Below are positions 12,401-23,675 of a stretch of DNA of 64,000 nucleotides, one piece after another; the first letter of the stretch is position 1, and each line of letters starts with the position of its first letter. Source of the stretch: Buddleja alternifolia. Its lineage: Eukaryota > Streptophyta > Magnoliopsida > Lamiales > Scrophulariaceae. The stretch covers positions 6,139,246-6,203,245 of the forward strand of contig CM033402.1 of NCBI GenBank assembly GCA_019426215.1, in the 5' to 3' direction. The notes below the pieces were generated by a model. It had not been told where the DNA came from. It made no database searches and saw only the letters and a program-made list of their open reading frames with translations. The translations under genes were made by a program, and so were the position numbers.

Positions 12401-13751
12401 TTTTTATCCTAGCGTTAGAGACTTAGAAACTAACGAGGAAAGGATATACTAATTTGCTTAGCAAATACTTACCCTGAACACTAGAAAACCTCTCAGATTG
12501 AGTGGCGGCTTGAGGATCTGAGCTTATTTCCGGAACATCGTTAGAAGGAGGAACGCTCACTGACTCTCTAAGCGCTGGTTTCGCTGAAACGCTATAGGAG
12601 GCTGCGGGAGTAGAAAGAGGAGTACGTCTTCGTGCAAGCGGTACTTCTTCTTCTACTAATTCCTCTTCCTCGGGAACGGAAAAGATAAACGCTGGAGGAG
12701 GCGATGGAGATTTGGGAGAAGGAGAAGGGATCCTCTGCTTCTTTTTGGGCTCCGGCTTCTTCTTCTTGGGTTCAGGCTTCTGTTTCTTTGCTGGCTTGGA
12801 TGGCTCAGTGACTTTGAGAGCTATCTTTCTCTTAGGTCGCTTGCCCACCACTTCTTCTTCGGATGAAGAGGATGATGATGAAGAGGAAGACGCTTGATCT
12901 TCATCATCACTACGAACAACTCCTAAAGCACGAAGTCGCTCACGCTCTTCTTTTGGAACAACTGCACCACCTATCTTCCTTGGCTTTTGCAGCTCACGGA
13001 TCATTTTCTTTTCGTAGAATTTTGTCGCTGGAATCTTCTTACCAGAAGAGTTTGTATAACCGCAAGCGCTAAGAATACGACTTAGCACAATCCCATAAGG
13101 CTTGGGATTTACCGACTTGGCCATCACTACCTTGAAGCGATTAAAAACGTAGAGAGACCAATTATAGATCAATTTGGTCAGAATGGCCACCATCATCTTG
13201 TACTGTAGGTTTGTAACTTTATCGAATGTCCCTTTCCTGCATTCGATCATCTTTGAGCATATATTCACGAGAATAACATATTCTCCCTTCATGTCGTTCT
13301 TCTTAAAGTTCGGCTTGTATGCAGTAACAACATCTTCTTTCTTGACCAATTCCCAGACTTTTGTAGCATCTCCGAGATTGACGTGTTCCACCTCAGAGCC
13401 ATCATTGGGTAGAACCAATAATGAAGAAATCAAGGAAGGGGTAAGAACAAAAGTCTCTTTAGCGAAGGGGAAGACGCAGGATATGGAATTGCCGTCTTCA
13501 GAAATCTGGGCATTGTTGAAAAAGTGGAGAGATTCATCTTCAAAGTAGTTGAAAATAGTAGTGATCATATCTCTCAAACCAGATTCTTGAACGAGTGGAA
13601 GAATCTTTCGAAGAGGAAAGTTCTGATTTTCAAACAGATAGTCCCAGTTAACCAGAAATCCGACATTAACAGTGACTAGTTTTTCAGCACGGGAAGTTTT
13701 TCCGGTAGCAGACTTGGATGTTTTGGAAGATTTTGCAACTTGGGGTGCCAT
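9408..13751 (-). CDS. Third long reading frame of the retrotransposon (env-position gene), with two likely introns
   Basis: The frame starts with MAPQVAKSSKTSK at 13751. I read three exons: 13751-12473, 12374-12210 and 12132-9408. The donors are CAGG|GTAAGT and CAGG|GTAAGC, the acceptors are CAG, and all junctions are in phase 1, giving introns of about 98 and 77 bases. The product would be near 1,390 residues. The first exon resembles the 'putative plant transposon protein' domain, then has a Ser run, a Lys/Pro-rich basic stretch and an acidic end. Exon 3 is mostly charged, with a predicted coiled-coil near its end (LRRDVTELKNSLDNV). I see no signal peptide and no clear membrane helix, so a true envelope role is doubtful. 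Exon 3 has a frameshift near 12040 and in-frame stops at 9948 (TAG) and 9645 (TGA). Function unknown. Confidence 0.6.
12133..12209 (-). other. Probable intron 2 of the third frame
   Basis: The donor GTAAGC at 12209 and acceptor TATCAG ending at 12133 again join in phase 1, from DDILQ into AQDVPPEAP. At 77 bases it is near the lower limit for plant introns. The intron is T-rich before the acceptor (tttgcttgcttttctc). Confidence 0.55.
12375..12472 (-). other. Probable intron 1 of the third frame
   Basis: The donor GTAAGT at 12472 and acceptor AAGCAG at 12375 flank a piece with several stops in the exon frame. Joining them keeps phase 1. An upstream AG at 12410-12409 would instead meet a stop at once, so I prefer the inner acceptor. 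Confidence 0.55.
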
Positions 13752-14637
13752 TGCTGAAAGTTTGAAAGCTTTTTGAGAGAAATATTTGCCTTGAGAAAGA
13801 TGAAGATTTTTACAGTAGAGAGAATTTGTGAGTGAGAGTGATAAAATTTGACTGTAAAGACCTTGAAGGGTTTAAATAGAGGCAAAAATTAACTTTTCAA
13901 TGGCTACGATGTTGACACGTGGACAGTCAAAGAGTTTGAATTTTGAAAGGAGTCAAATCTGATACGTTTTAGGAAAATACGGATGCAAAAAGTGCGGTAA
14001 AATAGTTTATCAGTTACCAAAAAGTGCAAAATTTTGGGATCCGCAGTTACCAAATTAATTGAAAGACGTTTGAGAAGATTTGAAATTTTCAGCGTGAAAT
14101 ACACGCGCCTGATAGTACACTGACATGTAATCAGACTAGTGCAGACCTGAACTGTCTCGATTTTAGATAAATGTCAATAACCGTCAGTTTGATTTGATAG
14201 ACACGTGTGGGTAGTTATCAAATCTAATCTTTTATACTTATCCACACGCGATCCTTTTATCGATGAAAACTATGCATGATTTTAAAATAATTTTCTTAGC
14301 GTTATCGTGGGAATTTCTTTAACGCTTAAGACTTTTGGAGAACAAAATTTAATTTTGTAAAGTTTGTGATAAAGTCAATCACTTGAAATTTTTCTTTTTT
14401 TAATGACAATTTTATTTAGAGATTGACTTCGTCATGCATAAAGATAAGCACTAGTGATTAATGCATATAATTTTAAATCATTTTTTATCACAGTCGCTTA
14501 TAACTTGTTATAAGTACAATTTTAAAGTTCTCCCTAAAATTGATAACTTATTTCAGATTTTGTCAAAACGCTTTAGACATAAACATAAGGTGGATTCCCT
14601 CTAAATTATATGCCTATTAAATATGATGCTTTATGAT
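13752..14637 (-). other. Spacer between pol and the third frame
   Basis: This 886-base AT-rich stretch inside the retrotransposon has no credible frame. It could hold a promoter or splice acceptor for the third frame, but I see no clear element. Confidence 0.5.
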
Positions 14638-17600
14638 TTAAGCGTTTAAATCAATCATACCTAATTCACTTCTCAAAGTGAGAAAGCGTTGTTCGTTGAG
14701 CACTTTGGTGAAGATATCTGTCAATTGTTTGTCAGTTCCAATGAAGTGCATGGAGATGTCTTTCTTTTGAACATGGTCACACAAGAAATGGTATCTAATG
14801 TCAATGTGTTTAGTTCTAGAATGAAGGACAGGATTTTGGGTCATAGCTAAAGCGCTTGGTTATCACAATGGATTGGGGTAGGACCTAGGATAATTCCATA
14901 GTCTCTAAGTTGTTGCCTCATCCAAAGAATTTGCGCACAACAGCTCCCAACGGCTACATATTCTGTCTCAGCGGTAGAAGTCGCTATGGATTTTTGTTTC
15001 TTACTATGCCACGAAACTAGTCTATCACCTAGAAATTGACATGTACCACTAGTACTTTTCCTATCTATTTTGCATCCTGCAAAATCTGTGTCTGAATAAC
15101 CAATTAGTTCAAAAGGAGAGTCCCGTGGATACCATAAGCCCACATTTTGTGTGCTTTTTAGGTATTTAAGGATTCTCTTGGCAGCATTTAAGTGTGATTC
15201 TCTACGATCAGCTTGAAAGCGTGCACACATGCATACCGAAAACATAATATCCGGTCTACTAGCGGTAAGATAAAGAAGTGATCCATTGATACCTCTATAG
15301 TTAGTGATATCAATTTTCTTCCCACTTTCATCTTTATCTAACTTAAGCGTTTAGCTCATTGGAATTTTTGAAGATGATGCATTTTCCATACCAAATTTCT
15401 TAATCATATCTTTTGTATATTTAACTTGGTTTATAAATATTCCATTAGGGAGTTGTTTAACTTGTGATCCCAAGAAAAAAGTTAATTCACCCATCATGCT
15501 CATTTCAAATTGATCTTGCATCATTTTCGAAATTTTTTCACACAATCGCTTATTTGTAGAACCAAATATAATATCATCAACATAAATTTGGACTTAGAGA
15601 ATATCTTCATTATGGGTAATTTTAAATAATGTTGTGTCAACGCTGCCTTTTGAAAAGCCTTTACCTATAAGGAAGATAGAGAGAGTGTCATACCATGCTC
15701 TTGGTGCTTGTTTAAGGCCATAGAGTGCCTTATCCAGCTTATTGACCATACTTTTGCCATGGTTGTTGATGAATCCTGGAGGTTGCTCCACATAGACTTC
15801 TTCTTGGAGTTTACCATTCAAGAATGCACTATTCACGTCCATTTGGTACACCGTAAATTTCTTGAATGCGGCAAACGCTAGGAACATACGAATCGCTTCA
15901 AGACGGGCTACTGGGGCGTATGTCTCATCAAAATCAATTCCCTCTTTTTGACAATAACCCTGAGCGACTAGTCTGGCTTTGTTTCTTATAACAATGCCAT
16001 CTTCGTCCATCTTGTTCCTAAAAACCCATCTAGTTCCAATAACTCCTTGATGAGTTGGCCTTGGTACTAGCGTCCAAACCTTGCTTCTCTCAAATTGGTT
16101 AAGCTCTTCTTGCATTGCTTCAACCCAACTTGAATCACTGAGCGCTTCATCCACTTTCTTTGGTTCCATTTGAGATAAGAAACTTGCGAACATGGCCTCA
16201 TTAATTGTAGCTGACCTAGTTCTAACAGGTGCTTCCATATCTCCAATTACTAGCTCTGGTGGATGGTCTCTAAGCCATTTACGGTCTGGTTGGAAAGGGT
16301 TGAGATACTCTTGGTCATCAATCGTTTGATCCCTATTTGTCTCTGGCGCAGTCGCTTCATCATTCACAGTTCCAGTTTGCTCTTGATGATTATTCTCTTC
16401 ATGATCATCAGCGATTCTGACTTTATCATCATTTGTAACCTCACGAGTAACCTTAGGAATAGGCACAAAGATCTCATCATCAGCGTCATCATCACTGTCA
16501 TCATTGAAGTTAATTTGTGACGCTTGTTGGGCAAGATCTTCAATTCCTACATCATCAGGATTAACCTTACTCGGTTCTTGGTTAGCATCATCAAACACAA
16601 CATGAATGGATTCTTCAACCTTCGATTTGATCTTATTTAGGATGCGAAAACTCTTTCCATTCTTGGCATAACCTAGAAAGATTCCCTCATCCGCTTTAGG
16701 ATCAAAAGTCTTTAGGCTGTGGGATCCATTATTATGAATGAAACATTTTGAACCAAATACATGAAAATATGAGACGTTAGGCTTACGTCCCTTCCACAAC
16801 TCATATGGAGTCTTCTCATGTTGCTTGTTGATCATAATTCATACATCGGTTCTGAGTGTAGCAAGCTGTGTTGATAGCTTCGGCCCAAAACCTTTGAGGC
16901 AGCTTAGACTCTGCAAGCATTGTCCTAGCGGCTTCTTTAAGCATTCTGTTCTGTCGCTCAGCAACTCCATTTTGTTGAGGTGTTCTAGGAGCAGAATACT
17001 CATGAAGTATTCCAAAATCTTTACAAAACTTCTCAACAAATTGGTTAGTAAACTCACTTCCTCTATTGCTTCTAATTCTCGTCACTTTTAGATCTTTTGA
17101 ATTTTGCAATTGACGGATTAGCGCTGTGAGCTTGACACTAGTTTCATCTTTGGTCGCTAGAAATTCTACCCATGTATAGCGAGAGAAATCATCAACTATT
17201 ACTAGCGAGTATTTTTTACCACTAACACTCATGATTTGAATAGGACCAAACAAATCTAAATGCAATAGTTCAAGAATTCTAGAAGTAGATAGACATGGTT
17301 TCTTCTTAAACGATGATTTAACTTGTTTACCCATTTGACATGCATCATATAAGCGATTCTTTTGAAAGGAACCCTTAGGAAATCCCTCTACAAGATTTAG
17401 CGATATTAACTGAGAGATTGCCTTAAAGTTGAGGTGATTCATTTTTCTATGCCATAACCAACACAATTCATTTTGACTTTTAGCGATAAAGCATGTGGGG
17501 TTGTTATCAAATGTAGAATCCCAATCCACTAAATACACGTTATTTGTTCTTTTTCCTCTTAATTTAGTAGACTTAGTCTTAGCGTCGTTGACATAGCAGA

Positions 17601-18496
17601 AGTCGCTTGAAAAATTAACATCAAAGCCTTTATCACAAAATTGACTAATGCTCAACAAATTATGCTTAAGACCCTCAACATAATATACATCACTGATCAT
17701 GATGTTCCCCCTATGCATGATACCTATACCTTTGGTTTTACCTTTGGAGTTATCACCGAATATAACTTGAGGACCGTTGGTTGTACGATAGTTGATCAAG
17801 AGATCCTTTGAGCCAGTCATGTGCCGTGACGACCCACTATCGATGTACCAAACTGAAGTATCGGTGTTGGCTCTAGGTACCTGCATTTAAAGGGCAGTTC
17901 TAATTCTTCTTAGGTACCCATGTTGTTTTGGGTCCTTCAACGTTAGTAGCTTTGGTTTGAATTAAAACTTTCGGAACCCATATTTGCCTTGTCTTCATTA
18001 CGGGAAGATTAGCCTTCTTGGGTTTCGGTTTGTGTTGTGTGTGCTTTTTGGGTGTATAGTAATATCCTCGATTATAATCGTAATCATAATCATAATCATA
18101 ATTATCATAGTATCGATAATATGATCTTGACTGTCTTGGATATTGACGCTGGTATTTCCTTGGCGCTGGCTTGGGTTGCACTTTTGGTGCTGAACGCTTA
18201 GCGCTTGATTCACAGTGTTCAGGCTTACCTTTAGCCTTTTGAGCATTTGGATGAACCCCTTTTCGTGAATCATTTGCTTTAGCCTTACCCTTGCCTGAGT
18301 CAGCTTTGGCTTTCTCATTGGGCCTCGTACCGTTGTTGCTAGGTTCATTTAGCGTTTGACTTTGTGAACCTTTCTCAACAAAGAGAACACCCTTTTCTTT
18401 GTTGTTTGCAGTAACATTAGATTTATTTGGTTGTTTACCGAATTTATTGTATCCTAAACCGGTCTTTTCACCATATAATCTAGTTACCTTAGTCAC
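14638..18496 (-). pseudogene. Copia pol: protease, integrase, reverse transcriptase, RNase H (disabled)
   Basis: Domains in order on the minus strand: a basic linker after gag (18496-17900); aspartic protease WYIDSGSSRHMTG (about 17850); GAG-pre-integrase with HRKMNH; integrase with LHLDLFGP, then RSNRGSEF where most copia enzymes have Asp in place of this Asn, and QQNGVAERQ; reverse transcriptase ([29 protein letters not shown] at about 15580); and RNase H (DTDFAGCKIDRKSTSG, KHIDIRYHF). Breaks seen: stop at 17900 with a frame change; a 7-base insertion near 16835; a stop just before YVDD (about 15594); a stop near 15350; and a one-base loss near 14845. Family role: protein processing, reverse transcription and insertion. 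This copy cannot make a full pol protein. Confidence 0.92.
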
Positions 18497-18520
18497 ATTA
18501 TCTAACTTTCTAGAAGCTTT

Positions 18521-20095
18521 TCATAATGATGAGATGAGCTGCTCTGATTTGACAAGTTTAGCGATCAAATCAGCTTCTCTCTTGACTATTATATCAAGAT
18601 CGCTTTTGAATTGAATAATCTCACTCTCAAGTGATTGGTTATTCTCAATGCATTGTTGTTGAACTTTCAACTCTGCTTTGAGCATTACTTTATCTTTTGT
18701 GAGTGATGAGATAATAGCGAGATCATTTTGATATATTTTGGCGGCCTCTTGACAATCTTTATAATATTCATTAACTTTGTCAAATAATTCATCATAAGAA
18801 AGAGGATGAGATAATTCATTGGTTACCTCTGGTAGCGATTTGTCAGACGCTTCATCTTCTCTTGCCATGAGACAGATCAACGCTGAGTCGCTTGTAGGCT
18901 CATCATCACTACTTTCATCTGATGATTCCAAGTCCTCTTCAGGTGCAGGAAATGGTTCAGATTCCGCTAGCAAACCTTGTTGGCGAAGATTGCTCCTGAA
19001 TTGGTTTCTATCCACATAGTTTTGCCTTGTGGGCTTAGACACATTTGGATAAGGGCAATTTACCTGGTAGTGCCCTGGTTTCCTGCAATTATAACATAAG
19101 TTAGTTTTCATTTTTTGTTCAGTGGATAATCTCTTTGATCCAACTGGCGCTGAGAGATTCTGTGTAGGCGATGGAGGCGCTTGATATGTAACTGGCGCAA
19201 CTGGTTGAGGTGCTGAGTACACTGGCGCTTGATATTGAGGCGCTGGTGCTGGGGGAGGAGTTTGAAATAAAGTTTGTCCAATAGGATTTGTCTTTTCATA
19301 TCTTAGAAATTTCTTGAATTTCTTGACTAATAAGGCCATTTCCTTTTCTTCATTTGATTCCACTGGTTTAACCTCACTAACCGCTTTACTCTTATTTTTG
19401 GTGGTAGCGATTAAAGCTCCAGATTCAATCGTTGAAGTTGTTGTGTCGCTGACTTCACCTAACTCGAATTCGAATGCCTTTAACTTTGAAAACACATGTT
19501 CTGGAGTAAGAGTCTCCAAAGTTTGTGATTCTCTCATAGCAACTGTCTTGATCAAGTATTTACTTGGAAGACTTCTAAAAATCTTATTGACCATTTCCTT
19601 GTTGGTCAATTCTTTATCTAATGACGCTAACTCGGTAATGAGCAAGGTGAATCTTGCGTCCAATTGTTCTAGCGTCTCACTGGGCTGCATTTTGAAATGC
19701 TCGAATCTTTGCATGGCTATGGAGAGCTTGTTTTCCTTCATTTGTGCCGAACCTTCGCACACAATGGCCAACTTATCCCATATTTCTTTGGAGGTTTTAC
19801 ATTGCTTGATCCTGTTGAACAATGCATCGTTATCTCCTAACGCTGAGTAAAGTGCACTTCGTCCAACATTATCCAGATTAGCTATTTTTATGTCCTCTGG
19901 CGTCCATTCTATCTTAGGTTTCTCGACATAACCATCTGGAGTAGCCTCGGTCGCTCCAGGGGCTCAAGTTACAACTTTCATAATCTGAATAGGGCCGTCT
20001 GTAATCACATCACACATTTCATTATCGTACGAACATAAATATGCGAATGCTCTAAGTTTCCAAGAATCATAGTTTGATTCTACCAACTTAGGCAT
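18521..20095 (-). pseudogene. Copia gag polyprotein (disabled)
   Basis: The minus-strand frame starts at an ATG at 20095 (MPKLVESNYDSWKLRAFAYL), typical of copia gag, and runs through a UBN2-like middle (TSKEIWDKLAIVCEG) to a zinc knuckle CYNCRKPGHYQVNC near 19080, then an acidic region and a coiled coil. An in-frame TGA at 19964-19966 cuts it after 43 codons, and another TGA at 18521-18523 separates it from the basic linker that continues in the same frame into pol. Both could come from CGA by C-to-T change, as expected of methylated transposon DNA. Family role: forms the virus-like particle and binds RNA. Confidence 0.9.
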
Positions 20096-20207
20096 TTTGT
20101 TAAAACCTATAATGAGATGTTTTAAAGAGAGTTTTTAAAAGCGATTAAATAAAAAAAATGGATCTGAACAAGCAGTTACACTCGAAAACGCTTAGGTTTC
20201 TACTTCA

Positions 20208-20222
20208 ACCGCTCTGATACCA
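20208..20222 (-). other. Primer binding site, initiator-Met tRNA
   Basis: The minus strand reads TGGTATCAGAGCGGT two bases after the 5' LTR, matching the 3' end of plant initiator methionine tRNA as in most Ty1/copia elements. It fixes the element's orientation. Confidence 0.93.
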
Positions 20223-20224
20223 CT

Positions 20225-21731
20225 TGGTGGTCCCAAGTGGCATACGAAAGGGTCTAGAAGGGGGGGGTTGAATAGACCCTGAAGTCTTTTTGACTTCAAA
20301 AATATCGTATCACTTTAAAGGTTTGAACGCTTTGAATGACTGAGCGCTTGGGTCAGACGCTTCAGAAAAAGTTAACTTAGACTTAGTGATTTTAGCAGTT
20401 TACCAAAGTAGGGCAACGCTTAGATCGCTTAATCAGGGTTAGCACAGTGGAAATGAGTTTTAGCGTTCTTTTAGTTAATTTAATCGCTTTGCACTTTAAC
20501 TTGTCTCTTTCAAAGATAAAAGATGTAATAATAATAATAATAAGACAAATAAGGTAAATAACACAAGATATATAAGGTTCATAGGGTGGTGTAATCCCAG
20601 CTACGTCCTTTTTCTCCTTTTTCACTTGGAGGAATTTACTAGAATGATTTTCGAAGAGTCACATAGAATCTTCTACACGATAGTAAAGGGTGAAAATGAT
20701 CTTGGGCTCCTTGATCACACAGACTTCAGCACCAATGAAGATCGTCTTCTTCAAGCTTCTCTCACTCAGAAATACTGCCTGAAAGGGTTCAACAACTTTT
20801 CTCACTCAGATGAAAGGTTGAGGTTTGTCACTAGGGTTTTGTTTGTTTTTGAAAAGATTAAACAACTTGGAATATCTCAGTTGGAATTTGAATTTCTTCT
20901 TTGGAAGATGTTTGAGATAATTGTGACTGTCTGGAATGTAGATAAAAAGCTTGAAAGATTTGGCTATGGAGTTTCTAAGCTTTTTCTCAACAAGTTTTTC
21001 TTGTGTTTGTACGTAATTGTCTTTTGTAAAAATTGTATCTCTCTCTTTAGGGTTTGCTGGGGTAAGGTATTTATAGGCAATTTCTTGGGATCTGTCCGTT
21101 GGACACATGTAGGAGCGTGCCTCTCACGGGGCGCGTGAGTATACCTTTTCTCTGACATTCCTGAATGTTCACTGAAGCCGATTGGACGGGAGCAGCTGAA
21201 ATTCTGAATTTTCTGACAGTCTGGTCAAAAGGTGGCTTGTCCACAAGTCACATTAGCTTATCACAATTAATGCTCTTATCAGGCATTTAATGCATTTTGA
21301 ATTTAATTCCCGTTGGAATTAAATATCCGTTGAATGATTGCATTTAAGTCCTTCATGACTTGAGGATTTATTTCAGGTGATTCTGATATAAGTCGCTTGA
21401 GGGATTTCGAGCGCTTGATCCATAAATCCTGAAATGAGATCTTTTAGCGTTTGACAGACGCTAAGAAGAAAATCTTTATCTCCAGTTGACTTCAGACGCT
21501 GGTCTTCAACTTCTTCTCTAATAGACTCACCTAGAATTCTACTAGAGATTCAGTCACTAAGACTTAGTCTAAATTCTACAAAGATAAAAATTACAAGCCT
21601 ATAATAAATTACAACTTTCAAACGCTTATACATCATTTTATGAAAAACAGAAACTTACATTGTATTTTTGGGGTCTAACATTAAATCCTATCTTGTCATC
21701 ATCAAAACATCTAACATGAAATTTCCTAACA
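20225..21731 (-). repeat. 5' LTR of the Sirevirus-like element
   Basis: This 1,507-bp LTR begins at 21731 on the minus strand (TGTTAGG) and ends CA at 20225, next to the primer site. It is about 98% identical to 7637-9147 by eye. Confidence 0.95.
21066..21077 (-). promoter_or_regulatory. LTR TATA box (5' LTR copy)
   Basis: The minus strand reads CCTATAAATACC about 650 bases into the 5' LTR. This would drive the genomic RNA of the element. Confidence 0.7.
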
Positions 21732-21736
21732 AATCA
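21732..21736. repeat. Target site duplication AATCA, right copy
   Basis: Same five bases as 7632-7636, directly after the right LTR end. Confidence 0.95.
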
Positions 21737-22113
21737 CTTGTCAAATTGTCAAACATTTTAGGACAATTTTGCAAATCCTCCTCAATCACATTTGTCATCT
21801 CCTCCAAACGATCAGACTCATAATCATTCATGTTGAAATCCTGTGATGGATATGATGTACCACCCAAATCATCCAACGGGACACTGCTTTCACCGTGTCT
21901 TGTCCAACGTTTGTAGCTTTTATCAATTCCATTACACAACAAATGATCTTCCAACTCACATGGACTAATTCTCTTTCCAAAACAACAACGTAAACACGGG
22001 CAAGTGATCCTAGTTCGATCTGGTGCATGGTCAACCGCAAACTTTATGAACTCTTTCACCCCTTTCTCATACTGTTCCGACATACGATCTGCTAAAATCC
22101 AACTTCGATCCAT
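21732..22113 (-). pseudogene. CACTA transposase, N-terminal part (transposase-associated domain)
   Basis: An ATG at 22113 begins MDRSWILADRMSEQYEKGV, followed by the Cys/His pattern CPCLRCCFGKR and HLLCNGIDKSYKRW, the transposase-associated zinc-binding domain that opens plant En/Spm transposases. The frame reaches the retrotransposon target site at 21736 and would continue in frame at 7631 once the insertion is removed. It is thus the first part of the gene whose remainder lies at 7636-4762. Confidence 0.88.
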
Positions 22114-22319
22114 TTTGATTCTGAATTAATTAAATTAAACAATTTTATTATCAGTTGATAGTTAAATTAATTAAATAATTTTCATTTTAATTTATTTTCC
22201 ATTATTCTAGAAAAAATTCGGCCGAGTAACAACGCAAATTTTTTTACCAAGTTCTCGACTTAATCTTCACCCGGGTAGGTTGCAACCAACAAAATTCGGA
22301 TATACACAAATATTTTTCA

Positions 22320-22840
22320 ATAAATAGGCAAATCTCAAGAATATACACAAATATACATACACCCACACATATACAAATATATATACATACACCCACATAT
22401 ACACAAATATACATACACCCACACATACACAAATATATATACATACACCCATATATACACAAATACACTCACACATACACAAATATATATACATACACCC
22501 ACATATACACAAATATATATACACAAATACACTCACACATACACAAATATATATACATACACCCACATATACACAAATATATATACACCGACACATACAC
22601 AAATATATATACATACACCCACATATACATACACCCACACATACACAAATATATATACATACACCCACATATACACAAATATACATACACCCACACATAC
22701 ACAAATATATATACATACACTTATATATACACAAATATACATACACTCACACATACACAAATATATATACATACACCCACATATACACAAATATATATAC
22801 ACACACCCACATATACACAAATATACATACTCAAATATTT
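22320..22840. repeat. Tandem minisatellite of ACACCCACATATACACAAATAT type
   Basis: About 520 bases are made of alternating variants of TACACAAATATA and CATACACCCACA. Open frames on the minus strand here (Tyr/Cys/Val-rich) come from the repeat and are not genes. It lies between the transposase start and the right end of the CACTA element. A TG/TA tract follows at 22857-22890. Confidence 0.9.
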
Positions 22841-22858
22841 AAATCTATATATACTCTA

Positions 22859-22889
<31 letters not shown>

Positions 22890-22914
22890 TTATTTATCTA
22901 AAAGAAAGTACCTA

Positions 22915-23205
22915 AACTAAATGGACCACGGCAGCGGCGGCGGCGGAGGTGGGCGGCGACGACGGCAGCGGCGGCGGCTACTATGTATATATAAATATAT
23001 AAAGAGTTTAATATATATATATATATAATATATACATATATATGCACATATATATATATCTAGAAAGAGAAAGAGAGATACCAGAGCGACGGCGGCGGAC
23101 GGCGGACGGAGCGACGGCGGTGCGAGAGAGAGAAAGACAAGTAGATCGAGAGTGAGAGAGAGAGAAACCGAGAGAGCTAGAGAGAGAGAGAGAGAGAGTT
23201 GTACG
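22915..23205. repeat. GC-rich trinucleotide, TA and GA simple repeats in the CACTA right arm
   Basis: CGG-type runs at 22925-22980 and 23085-23120, TA runs near 23007-23060 and GA runs at 23125-23200. No credible gene. Confidence 0.8.
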
Positions 23206-23517
23206 GTGGTGGTAGCGGTTCGTGGCCCAACCGCTGTCACATGTGTCTTTGTGATAGCGATTCGGCCAGAACCGCTGTCACATGTGTATTTGTGACAACG
23301 GTTCGGCCGAACCGCTGTCACATGTATATTTTGTGACAGCGGTTCTGGCCGAACCGCTGTCGAATTCATTTTTTTTATTTTTATTTTGTTCTGACATCAT
23401 ATGACAGCGATTCGGCTTGAACCGCTGTCATAGGTCCGAATCGAGTACCCCCTATTACAGCAATTTTTCAAAACCGTTGTCATAGGTACGCTGTAATAGG
23501 GCTTTTTTGTGGTAGTG
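23206..23517. repeat. CACTA right subterminal palindromes and terminal repeat
   Basis: At least five units of the form TGACAGCGGTT-spacer-AACCGCTGTCA lie at about 23212-23431, then a diverged unit, then the terminal CACTACCACAAAAAAGCC (minus strand) ending at 23517. Compare 2264-2462 at the other end. Confidence 0.88.
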
Positions 23518-23581
23518 TAGGGGACCAAAATCGGATTGTGTAAAATTGGGGGACCAAAAATGAAATTTTCCCTCCCATATA

Positions 23582-23675
23582 TAATTTACTAAGTAGGCTA
23601 CTTTATTCAATTGAATATAATTTGATGCTTCTCCTTATACTAAGTAGGCTACTTTATTCAATTGAATATAATTTG
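23582..23675 (+). repeat. Tandem direct repeat of about 50 bases
   Basis: The words ACTAAGTAGGCTACTTTATT and CAATTGAATATAATTTG occur twice in the same order (about 23588 and 23640). The flanking sequence up to 24010 is AT-rich with no gene. Confidence 0.8.

Larger units (their letters stand above)
7637..21731 (-). mobile_element. Sirevirus-like Ty1/copia LTR retrotransposon, full length, disabled
   Basis: This is a 14,095-bp element in minus orientation with two LTRs of about 1.5 kb, an initiator-Met tRNA primer site, a purine tract and the duplication AATCA. Gene order is gag, protease, integrase, reverse transcriptase, RNase H, then a very long third frame. Copia order (integrase before RT), LTRs starting TGTTAGGAAATT and an extra gene after pol point to the Sirevirus (SIRE/Maximus) lineage. 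By eye I count about 29 substitutions between the LTRs (near 2%) plus one trinucleotide length change. With the often used rate of 1.3e-8 per site per year this implies under 1 million years; the rate is an assumption. Several stops and frameshifts break gag-pol, so it could move only with help. Confidence 0.95.
2261..23517 (-). mobile_element. CACTA (En/Spm) DNA transposon, interrupted by a retrotransposon
   Basis: The right end reads CACTACCACAAAAAAGCC on the minus strand (ending at 23517), the family's signature, followed by TAG as the possible 3-bp duplication (23518-23520). The left end lacks the first 29 or so bases, because the hAT element entered there. Both ends carry the same subterminal palindromes built from GACAGCGGTT. 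Inside, on the minus strand, are a tnp2 transposase (22113 to 4762) and a second gene (4345 to 2764). A 14.1 kb LTR retrotransposon sits at 7637-21731. Removing it and one target copy leaves about 7.15 kb. The transposase has a deletion and frameshift near 7060, so this copy is probably not autonomous. Confidence 0.9.

Noticed and set aside
9408..13751. Calling the third frame an envelope gene
   Set aside because: Position fits, but no signal peptide, furin-like site or membrane helix is visible.
22244..22820. Overlapping Tyr/Cys/Val-rich open frames on the minus strand
   Set aside because: They are translations of the ACACCCACA/ATACACAAATATA minisatellite in several frames at once, not a protein gene.
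22320..22840. CRISPR-like array
   Set aside because: The repeats are contiguous variants without unique spacers, and the DNA is plant nuclear.
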